A DNA stretch of 64,000 nucleotides from Polaromonas sp. P2-4 (GTDB lineage: Bacteria > Pseudomonadota > Gammaproteobacteria > Burkholderiales > Burkholderiaceae_C): assembly GCA_024703855.1 (NCBI GenBank), contig CP087965.1:8001-72000 (forward strand), read 5' to 3'. This document shows, one piece after another, positions 57,609 through 64,000 of this stretch; the stretch's first letter is position 1, and each line of letters starts with the position of its first letter. A program made the translations under genes and the position numbers. The notes beneath the pieces were generated by a model that ran no database searches, was not told the DNA's origin, and saw nothing but the letters and a program-made list of their open reading frames with translations.

Positions 57609-58310
57609 CTAGTCCAGCCACGTCGTGAAATCCTTGGCACTCACGCGTGGCGTGCGAAAAGTATTGACCAGCTCCGCTTCATCGGCATAGCCCAGCGCCA
57701 TGCCGCACACCAGCATTTCATTCTCACCGGCACCGATGTGCGGCAGGATGATTTTGGCAAAACCATTCCAGGCCGCCTGCGGGCAGGTGTGCAGGCCATG
57801 GCCACGTGCGCCGACCATGATGCTTTGCAAAAACATGCCATAGTCCACCAGCGAGCCGCGCCCCATCACGCGGTCCAGCGTGAACATCAGGCCCACCGGT
57901 GCGTCAAAAAACCTGAAGTTGCGCTGGTGCTGCGCGTGCATCTTGTCCTTGTCGCCCTTGCCAATGCCCAGCAGGCCATACAGCCCCCAGCCGTTTTCGC
58001 GGCGCCGGTCTATATAAGGCGACACCCATTTCTCCGGGTAGTAGTCGTATTCCTCCCGGTACCCAGCGATTAGCGCCGGATTGGCGCGCAGGGCGTCATG
58101 CGCCTGGCAGACCTTGGCGACCAGCGCGTCGCGGCTGGCACCCTGCAGCACATAGGCTCTCCAGGGCTGGGTGTTGGTGCCCGACGGTGCGCGGCTGGCC
58201 AGCGCCAGCAAGTGGGCAATAGTCTCTTTGGGCACGGGCGTGGGTAAAAATTGGCGCATCGACTGGCGACTGGCAATCGCCTGGTCAACCGCATTCAGAA
58301 CGTGGGTCAC
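57609..58310 (-). CDS. Nitroreductase-family FMN oxidoreductase
   Basis: 233 residues from GTG 58310 ([20 protein letters not shown]), preceded by GGAGACC. The stop of the thioesterase gene overlaps this start (GTGA). FMN-binding motifs: [34 protein letters not shown] and [20 protein letters not shown], with [12 protein letters not shown]-like end [15 protein letters not shown]. Reduces nitroaromatics or quinones with NAD(P)H. The upstream thioesterase frame continues into it only because of a base error. Confidence 0.87.
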   Translation of the reverse strand: MTHVLNAVDQAIASRQSMRQFLPTPVPKETIAHLLALASRAPSGTNTQPWRAYVLQGASRDALVAKVCQAHDALRANPALIAGYREEYDYYPEKWVSPYIDRRRENGWGLYGLLGIGKGDKDKMHAQHQRNFRFFDAPVGLMFTLDRVMGRGSLVDYGMFLQSIMVGARGHGLHTCPQAAWNGFAKIILPHIGAGENEMLVCGMALGYADEAELVNTFRTPRVSAKDFTTWLD

Positions 58311-58751
58311 GTCAAGGTCTCCAGTACACAAAGTAATTGCGGGGGCAAGGGCGTGGGGCGGCGCGTGGCGCGGTCCACATACACATGGATGAAATGGCCT
58401 TTGGCCGCGCAGTGCGTCTTCCTCCGCACCGGGAAATAGCGCCACTTCATAACGCACGCTGGACGAACCTATATGCGCCACGCGAATGCCGGCCACCACG
58501 GCGTCGGGAAAAGCCAGCGGCGCAAAGTAGTTGCACTGGGTCTCGATCACCAGGCCAATCACACCGCCGGAATGGATGTCGCTGGCACCACGCTCTATCA
58601 GCAGGCCGTTGACGGCGGTGTCAAACCAGCTGTAATAGACGACATTGTTGACGTGGCCGTAAACATCGTTGTCGGCCCAGCGTGTGCTGATGTGGCGAAA
58701 AGCTTTGTAGGCGCTGCGGGGTTCGGCTTGTGGGCGGGTTGACGAGGTCAT
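58307..58751 (-). CDS. 4-hydroxybenzoyl-CoA-type (hot-dog) thioesterase, one frameshift
   Basis: About 148 residues. Active-site region [20 protein letters not shown] with the catalytic Asp, then [15 protein letters not shown] and [14 protein letters not shown]. Near 58415 one base is missing. The corrected tail reads [20 protein letters not shown] and ends VLETLT at 58307. Hydrolyses acyl-CoA. Translationally coupled to the nitroreductase gene by a GTGA overlap. Confidence 0.87.
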
Positions 58752-58827
58752 GAAGCGCTATTTTGCCAGTGCACGCTCTGTGACTCACGGCATTGCTGCG
58801 GAACAATTTTCCGACGGGCCGCCCCTA

Positions 58828-58849
58828 GGAAAATTAGCCCCCGAGGGGC
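58828..58849 (-). repeat. GC-rich palindromic repeat, copy 2
   Basis: GGAAAATTAGCCCCCGAGGG followed by GC, the reverse complement of the copy at 50682-50705 with minor differences. It lies in the 217-bp gap 58752-58968 between the thioesterase start and the deacetylase stop. That gap also holds a perfect 10-bp-arm hairpin at 58864-58887 (CCAAACCTGC / GCAGGTTTGG). Confidence 0.55.
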
Positions 58850-58968
58850 TGGAGCCTGCGGCTCCAAACCTGCTTGAGCAGGTTTGGACAGGTGACAGAG
58901 GCGAAGCGTCTGGCGAGCCGCGGCCTGCAAGGCCTCGCGCATTACACGCAGTGAAAAGCGTGGAGGCG

Positions 58969-59953
58969 CTAGCGCTGCCATTTGCGCCAATACTCCAGCG
59001 CAACCCGGTAGGTGTTGATCTGCACCTGCACGGTTTCATCAATCTTCACGCCATAGCCGCCCGCCATCGAAAAAGCCAGCGGAATGCGGCGCTGCCAGGC
59101 CCAGTCAAAAACGCGGCGGTCGCGTGCTTCCAGGCCGTCATAGCTCAGGGCAAGACGACCGAGGCGATCGCCCTCAAACGGATCGGCACCCGCCAGAAAC
59201 AGCAGCAGCCCCGGCTCAAAGCGCCGCTCCAGCTCATCGAGCGCCTGCTCCAGCGCCTGCAAATAGTCCGCATCGGCGCAACCATCGGGGAGTTCCACGT
59301 CCAGATCACTGGCCTCCTTGTGAAAAGGGAAGTTTTTTTGCCCATGCAGCGACAGCGTAAAAACGCTGAGGTCGTTGGCAAAGATGCTGGCCGTGCCATT
59401 GCCCTGGTGCACGTCCAGATCAATCACGGCCACCTGCAGGGGTTTGCGTTCTTGCCGATGCTGGCGGAACCATTCCGCCTGCATCAGCCGGGCAGCCACG
59501 GCCGAATCGTTGAACACGCAAAAACCGCCGCCCTTGTGGGCATACGCATGGTGCGTACCGCCCGCCAGGTTGGCCCGCAATGCCCTCGCGCCGCGTACCG
59601 GCACCAAGCCCCAGGGCCGCCCGCGCAGCCGCCACGGTGGCGCCGGCCGAACGACGCGCCCGCTCGGCCATGCCCGGGCTCCAGGGGAAGCCGATTTCGC
59701 GCTGGGCCGGCGCTGGCAGCGTGCCGTGGCTAATGGCCTCTATATAGGCAGGGGTGTGCGCCAGGGCCAGTTCACCGTCGCTGGCGGCGGGTGCCTGGGT
59801 CATCTGTACCTGGGGCAATTCAGTCACCACACGGTCACGCAGCAGCCTGTATTTGCCCATGGGAAAACGGTGACCGGCTGGCAGCGGCAGAACGAAGTTG
59901 TCGGCGTAGAAAGCTTGCAAGGTGGCGTACTGAAGAGGAGAAGGCCCAAACAA
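58969..59953 (-). CDS. Histone-deacetylase-family amidohydrolase, one frameshift
   Basis: About 328 residues. N-terminal FYADNFVLPLPAGHRFPMGK is typical. One frame change near 59600 precedes ANLAGGTHHAYAHKGGGFCV, with the active-site His pair. Zinc ligands are Asp and His in VAVIDLDVHQGNGTASIF and Asp in LLLFLAGADPFEGDRLG. GGYG (MAGGYGVKID) supplies the late loop. Bacterial members deacetylate acetoin-related, polyamine or protein substrates; the target here is unknown. The region 59954-60128 upstream shows no gene. Confidence 0.87.
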
Positions 59954-60128
59954 TCAGGGGCGGTACGGCAAGCACACGACCCAGGCAGCAATTGTGGCCT
60001 GAAGCGCAAAGCGGTGTTGAAGGTGTGTGCCAAGCGTCATCCCGAAAGAGCAGTCCACGGCCGTCTGGTGTGCGCGAAAACTGCTCGCCGTCGGCCGCTG
60101 TGAAGCAGCGTGCGAGCGCCTGGCCTCA

Positions 60129-61073
60129 TCAGAGCGCCAGGGCCTGCCGCAAAACCGGATCCAGGCCCGCCAGGTAATCGGTCACCTCGGCCTGCAGCCA
60201 GTTGCAAAACACCGCGACGCGGGGATTTTCTTCATCCGCCGGATGCACAACAACATAGTGGGCGAACTCGGTGGTGCGCGGCGGCGCCAGCGCCACCAGG
60301 CGCTGCTCGGCCAGCGCCTGCTGCACGAAGGACACGCGTGCCAAGCCTATGCCTGCGCCCGCCAGGCAGGCCTGCGTCACCAGTCCCGAATCGGAAAAGC
60401 GCAGGCGGGTACCGCCCTGGCCGCGATCAGCTTTCAGCTCGCGCAGCCACTGCGGCCAGGTCATCCACGGCTCGTTTGCACCTATCGTGTAGTCCTCCAG
60501 CAAGGTCGCCCGCTGCAAGACGTCGCGCAGCGAGGTACGGCGGATGTCGTCGTGAATGGCAAGGGTTGCCACGGGCGTGACGGCATCATTCATCAGCAAT
60601 GTGGACTGCAGTCCCGGATAGCGCCCCGTCCCCAGTTTGAGCGCCACATCCACCAGCCCCGTCCCCACCTCGATATGCCGCGTATCGGCATGCAGCATCA
60701 AGTCGATCAACGGATACAGCGCCGTAAATCGGTGCAGCCGCGGCACCAGCCAGAACAGCGCAAAGGACTGCGTGGTGGCAACCCGCAGCGGGCCTTCCAG
60801 GGAAGGCAGGGCGAGACGGCCTGTCGCTTTGGCGATCAAGCCCAGCGCATCGCCGATCGCCGCCCGGTAGGCTTGCCCGGCCTGCGTCAGTACCAGGCCG
60901 TTCGGCCGGCGCTCGAACAGGGCCACCTGCAGCCGCTGCTCGAGCGCCTTGACCTGGTGGCTGATGGCGGCGGGCGTCAAGTGAAGTTCCTGCGCCGCCC
61001 GGCTGAAGCTCACGTGCCGGGCAGCGGATTCGAAAGCCCGCAGTGTTGTCAGTGGAGGAAGTCGGTCGTCCAT
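60129..61073 (-). CDS. LysR-family regulator (GcvA-like)
   Basis: 314 residues, intact. Helix-turn-helix: LPPLTTLRAFESAARHVSFS, RAAQELHLTPAAISHQVKAL, EQRLQVALFERRPNGLVLTQ, the form typical of GcvA-type regulators. Effector domain follows. It is divergent from the EamA gene at 61203 across 129 bp and probably regulates it. Confidence 0.87.
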   Translation of the reverse strand: MDDRLPPLTTLRAFESAARHVSFSRAAQELHLTPAAISHQVKALEQRLQVALFERRPNGLVLTQAGQAYRAAIGDALGLIAKATGRLALPSLEGPLRVATTQSFALFWLVPRLHRFTALYPLIDLMLHADTRHIEVGTGLVDVALKLGTGRYPGLQSTLLMNDAVTPVATLAIHDDIRRTSLRDVLQRATLLEDYTIGANEPWMTWPQWLRELKADRGQGGTRLRFSDSGLVTQACLAGAGIGLARVSFVQQALAEQRLVALAPPRTTEFAHYVVVHPADEENPRVAVFCNWLQAEVTDYLAGLDPVLRQALAL

Positions 61074-61202
61074 TGCATGGTCTTTTCAAAGCGTTAATTT
61101 AGGCTTAATTCAACTAAGCCTTAGACAAAATATTTATCATTTGCCATTAAATTTACTTGCCCTCAGGATACCTGCTCTGGAACCGTTGCGCGGAGCACCA
61201 AA

Positions 61203-62108
61203 ATGGCATCGAATACTGTGCGAGTGGGGACCGTCGAGATGTCGGCGGCCATGATCATTTCCGGCACCATCGGCTGGCTGGTGGTGGTGTCCGGGCAATC
61301 CGCCTTCAATGTGGTGTTTTTTCGCTGCCTGTTCGGCGCGGCGGCTCTGCTCGCCGTCTGCCTTTGGCGCGGGCTGATCCACCGGGGCATGCTGTCGGCG
61401 CGGGTCATCGCGCTGGTTCTGGCCGGTGGCGCGGCCATTGTCCTGAACTGGGTCCTGCTGTTCGCCGCTTATCCGCGCGCCTCGATCTCGGTCGCGACGA
61501 CGGTGTACAACACCCAGCCGTTCATGCTGATCGCGTTAGGCGCCCTGGTCTTTCGCGAGAAGATTACCGGCCCGACCTTCGGCTGGCTGGCGCTCTCCTT
61601 CGCCGGCCTGGTGCTGGTGGTCGAGCACCAGCCCGCCGTGCTGGTCCTGCAGGGCAGGTACCTCGAGGGCATCGGCCTGGCAGTTGGCGCGGCCTTCCTC
61701 TATACGATCGCCTCGCTGATCGCCAAGGGGCTGAAAGGCACATCGCCGCATGTCATTGCCCTGCTGCAGGTCACGCTCGGCGTGGTGCTGCTCGCACCTT
61801 TCACCGACTTCCATGCGCTGCCCGCCAGCGCCAGCCAATGGGGCAGCCTCGTCACGCTGGGCCTGGTGCATACCTGCCTGATGTATGTGCTTCTCTACGG
61901 CGCGATTCAGAAACTGCCGACGGCGATGACCGGCGCCTTGTCGTTCATCTATCCGGTTGTAGCGATCATCGTCGACCACTTTGCGCTCGGCCAGCATCTG
62001 GCCTGGTCGCAACTCGCCGGTGCGGCGCTGATCCTGTTGGCGGCAGCGGGCGTGAACCAGGGCTGGACCGTTCCCCTGCTGCGGCCACGCACCGGCAAGC
62101 CAGGGTAG
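61203..62108 (+). CDS. EamA/DMT-superfamily transporter
   Basis: 301 residues, intact, ten predicted helices in two EamA repeats (MSAAMIISGTIGWLVVVSGQ, NVVFFRCLFGAAALLAVCLW, TVYNTQPFMLIALGALVFRE at the end of repeat 1; HTCLMYVLLYGAIQKLPTAM and GALSFIYPVVAIIVDHFALG in repeat 2). Metabolite export is the usual role. Divergent LysR partner at 60129. Confidence 0.88.
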   Translation: MASNTVRVGTVEMSAAMIISGTIGWLVVVSGQSAFNVVFFRCLFGAAALLAVCLWRGLIHRGMLSARVIALVLAGGAAIVLNWVLLFAAYPRASISVATTVYNTQPFMLIALGALVFREKITGPTFGWLALSFAGLVLVVEHQPAVLVLQGRYLEGIGLAVGAAFLYTIASLIAKGLKGTSPHVIALLQVTLGVVLLAPFTDFHALPASASQWGSLVTLGLVHTCLMYVLLYGAIQKLPTAMTGALSFIYPVVAIIVDHFALGQHLAWSQLAGAALILLAAAGVNQGWTVPLLRPRTGKPG

Positions 62109-62212
62109 CGTGACGCCTGTTGCGCACAGAGCCGTCTGGAAGATCGTGCCGCCGTACCGCGCTTTGCCCAACGCGACCCCACGGGCTCGAACTAGGGTGC
62201 CATATCTAAAAT

Positions 62213-62288
62213 GGTGCACTGCAGCATAAAAATACTTGTAATCGTGCGGCAATCCCCTATACTTGAGCCCATGTTGCAGTGCAGCAAT
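62213..62288 (+). promoter_or_regulatory. phaP promoter flanked by two PhaR-like operator sites
   Basis: TTGTAA (62236-62241) and TATACT (62258-62263), 16 bp apart, form a good sigma-70 promoter. Just upstream (62215-62228, GGTGCACTGCAGCA) and just downstream (62273-62286, TTGCAGTGCAGCAA) lie two TGC/GCA-rich sites of the kind bound by the repressor PhaR at phasin promoters. PhaR leaves the DNA when polyhydroxybutyrate granules form. Confidence 0.6.
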
Positions 62289-62339
62289 TCAGGGCAAAGC
62301 AACTATTTTCCCTTACCTACCTATTTGGAGATTAAATTT

Positions 62340-62881
62340 ATGTTGACCGCTGAACAAATCATGGCATCCCACAAAGCAAACATCGAAACCCTGTTTGGTC
62401 TGACCCACAAAGCCTTTGAAGGCGTTGAAAAACTGGTCGAACTGAACGTGCAAGCCGCCAAGGCTGCCCTGGCCGAAACCGCCAACCACACGCAAGCCAT
62501 GATGGGCGTGAAAGACGCACAAGAATTGCTGGCCCTGCAAGCCAGCATGGTTCAGCCCCTGGCCGAAAAAACTGTCGCTTACAGCCGCCACATCTATGAC
62601 ATCGCTTCGGCTGCCGGTGCCGAACTGGGCAAGACCTTTGAAGGCCAGACTGCTGAAGCTCAAAAGAAATTTGTTGGCTTGGTGGACAGCGCCGCCAAAA
62701 ACGCACCCGCTGGTTCCGAGACCGCTGTGGCCGCTCTGAAAAGCGCCGTGGCTGCTGCCAACAACGCGTTTGAGTCGGTGCAAAAGCCGTCAAGCAAGCT
62801 GGTGACATCGCTGAAGCCAACTTCAACACCGTGACCGCTACCGCTGTCAACGCTTCCAAGACTGTCGCCAAAAAGCGTTAA
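62340..62881 (+). CDS. phaP: Phasin PhaP (polyhydroxybutyrate granule protein), one frameshift
   Basis: About 180 residues from ATG 62340, preceded by [26 protein letters not shown], then [20 protein letters not shown], all-helical and rich in Ala, as in betaproteobacterial phasins. Near 62788 one base is missing. Corrected tail: [20 protein letters not shown], then [11 protein letters not shown]. Coats carbon-storage granules and sets their size and number. Granule-linked control is suggested by the promoter sites at 62213. Confidence 0.92.
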
Positions 62882-62897
62882 TTCTTTCAACAACATT

Positions 62898-62922
62898 TTT
62901 TGAAGGCCCTGAACAGGCCTTC
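62898..62922 (+). terminator. Hairpin after phaP
   Basis: GAAGGCC and GGCCTTC pair around CTGAACA, preceded by TTTTTT. No T-run follows, so it may stabilise the mRNA end while the stronger hairpin at 62975 terminates it. Confidence 0.55.
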
Positions 62923-62974
62923 AAACCAGTTGTCTCCTCGGGTCTTCTCTGAAATTCATTTTCACCGACCCGTT

Positions 62975-63004
62975 AAAGCCCGATCGCAAGATTGGGCTTT
63001 TTTT
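62975..63004 (+). terminator. Rho-independent terminator downstream of phaP
   Basis: AAAGCCCGATC pairs with GATTGGGCTTT around GCAA, followed by a run of T to 63004. This is the probable end of the phaP transcript. Confidence 0.82.
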
Positions 63005-63075
63005 GGCACTCCCATAAATCCATTTTTCGGGCGAATTGCGTCGTTACGCGGTGCTCGCAATCCTCATGGGTTATT

Positions 63076-63161
63076 GGGGTCAGACACCAATTTCGCTGCG
63101 GTGCGTCGCACCGCATCCTCCAGGCGAGCCTGAAGGCACGGCGAATTTTGGCTCTGACCCC
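63076..63161. repeat. 86-bp REP/MITE-like inverted-repeat element
   Basis: Left arm GGGGTCAGACACCAATTTCG (63076-63095) and right arm CGAATTTTGGCTCTGACCCC (63142-63161) are complementary apart from a few bases. Inside is a perfect GCGGTGCG/CGCACCGC hairpin. Ends of the form GGGGTCAGA are common around REP-associated (IS200-like) transposase elements, but no transposase is present here. Confidence 0.6.
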
Positions 63162-63230
63162 AAAACCCGCTCCGTGCGCCTAGCACTTCATCCCGAAAAT
63201 CTGAATTTCTGGAAGTGCCCTTTTGATCTT

Positions 63231-64000
63231 TCAACGCGCCACAGCCACCCCTGCATCCAGCCTAGCCTTGAGCGCGGGCAGCGCTGCCAGCATGGCCGCC
63301 CGTCCAGCATCAATGGCACGTTGCCGGGCTGAAAAATCGGCGCTCTTCAGCCCCGCCAGCGCGGGCCGCACCACCACCTCCGCATCCTTCAGCTCGTAGT
63401 GGTTGATGCTTTTGCCCATGATGGCAAAGGTTTGCAGCAGTATCTGCAAGGTGCCTTCGGCCGGGTTGGCTTCGGGCGGGCTGGAGATATCGACGGCAAT
63501 CACCACGTCTGCGCCCATTTGCCGGGCAAAACGCACCGGCACCGGCGACACCAGGCCACCATCCACGTACTCGCGGCCATTGATCTTGACGGGCACAAAC
63601 ACCGCCGGCACCGCACTCGACGCGCGCACCGCCGTGCCGGTGTCGCCGCGCTGAAACAGCACCGCCTGCCCGCTGTTCAGGTCGGTCGCCACAATGCCCA
63701 GCGGAATCGCCATGTTTTCGATCAGCCGGCCGGCCACCAGCCCGTTGACGTAACGCGCCAGTGCATCGCCGCGAAACATGCCGCGGCCAATAATCGGCAG
63801 CATCCAGTCGGTGATGGCGACCTCCTCCATGTTCAGCGCAGTCTGCTGCAGCTGGGCGCTGGTTTTGCCACTGGCGTAAAGCGCCGCCACCAGGCTGCCG
63901 GCCGAGGTGCCCACCACGTACTGGGGCCTGAGCCCGGCTTCTTCAAGCACCGCAATCACGCCCACATGGGCAAAGCCGCGCGCCGCACCACCGCCCAGCG
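63231..64000 (-). CDS. Patatin-like phospholipase, 5' end outside the window
   Basis: Gene enters from the right edge; about 256 residues present, unbroken. Oxyanion loop LGGGAARGFAHVGVIAVLEE, nucleophile Ser in YVVGTSAGSLVAALYASGKT, catalytic Asp in EYVDGGLVSPVPVRFARQMG. This is the RssA-type bacterial patatin family, a Ser-Asp dyad lipid hydrolase. Ends VAVAR at 63231. Confidence 0.9.
   Translation of the reverse strand, partial: LGGGAARGFAHVGVIAVLEEAGLRPQYVVGTSAGSLVAALYASGKTSAQLQQTALNMEEVAITDWMLPIIGRGMFRGDALARYVNGLVAGRLIENMAIPLGIVATDLNSGQAVLFQRGDTGTAVRASSAVPAVFVPVKINGREYVDGGLVSPVPVRFARQMGADVVIAVDISSPPEANPAEGTLQILLQTFAIMGKSINHYELKDAEVVVRPALAGLKSADFSARQRAIDAGRAAMLAALPALKARLDAGVAVAR

Noticed and set aside
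57398-57640. 80-codon minus-strand open frame between the FKBP and nitroreductase genes
   Set aside because: Odd composition, no domain, overlap with the nitroreductase 3' end and no ribosome site.
57609-58751. Apparent 380-residue thioesterase–nitroreductase fusion
   Set aside because: One lost base in the thioesterase removes its stop. The corrected frame ends at 58307, overlapping a GTG with a good ribosome site, so these are two normal genes.
1-64000. Large-scale pseudogenisation, as in a reduced symbiont
   Set aside because: Breaks are one-base changes, often at short runs, motifs are intact on both sides, essential genes are equally affected and intergenic gaps are short. Sequencing error explains this better.
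1-64000. CRISPR array or Cas genes
   Set aside because: No regularly spaced direct repeats of 25-40 bp and no Cas-like proteins were seen. The only tandem repeat noted is the 9-bp unit at 4482-4508.

Overview
The window looks like a chromosomal segment of a Comamonadaceae bacterium (Burkholderiales, Betaproteobacteria; Polaromonas or Rhodoferax-like). This is inferred from a betaproteobacterial phasin, the EarP/EF-P(Arg32) pair, the hup–tRNA-Val–ppiD order, the surE–pcm–nlpD order, and a dispersed AGCCC/GGGC–AGCTAT/ATAGC repeat. Most genes are housekeeping or general metabolism.

Sequence quality governs the reading. About two thirds of the recognisable genes, including essential ones (ispF, mfd, serB, uvrC, hup, efp), change frame one or more times. 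In nearly every case that I could check, a one-base loss or gain restores the family sequence, often at a short homopolymer. I therefore annotate each broken gene as one locus and read the breaks as base-calling errors, not as decay. Exact frameshift positions are good to a few bases.

Layout. 1-5.4 kb: end of an outer-membrane beta-barrel gene, LysR regulator divergent from a PACE efflux gene, then a DUF1800–DUF1501–SIMPL cluster. 5.6-7.9 kb: OmpR/EnvZ-type two-component system. 8.0-15.6 kb: ispD-ispF divergent from mfd-serB-ABC exporter, with a strongly structured 160-bp element in the ispD/mfd gap. 15.6-18.4 kb: PhoD-like phosphatase, a small HNH endonuclease and a DUF2726 protein. 18.7-23.4 kb: dienelactone hydrolase-like protein, three-gene polar amino-acid ABC importer, SUI1-family factor, a hypothetical and an RNase D-like exonuclease. 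23.5-27.9 kb: surE-pcm-nlpD, quinone oxidoreductase, single-domain response regulator.

28.0-32.9 kb is a 4.9-kb integrative element in tRNA-His, bounded by 51-bp direct repeats. It carries a tyrosine integrase, a HigB/HigA-type toxin-antitoxin pair, an excisionase-like protein, a truncated nuclease and unknown membrane proteins. 32.9-39.6 kb: ppiD, tRNA-Val, hup, then tartrate dehydrogenase and a haloacetate dehalogenase-like hydrolase divergent from a LysR gene. 38.6-43.9 kb: EamA transporter, pgsA, uvrC, phytase-like esterase.

44.0-49.7 kb holds earP (EF-P rhamnosyltransferase) and efp, separated by a two-component system and a convergent lipid A phosphoethanolamine transferase (eptA). 49.8-64 kb: LOG protein, MFS transporter, rmuC, 2-hydroxyacid dehydrogenase, NhaD-type antiporter, pncB, FKBP, nitroreductase, thioesterase, histone-deacetylase-like enzyme, LysR/EamA pair, phasin phaP with probable PhaR sites, and the 3' part of a patatin-like gene. 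I saw no CRISPR array, rRNA or intact insertion sequence.
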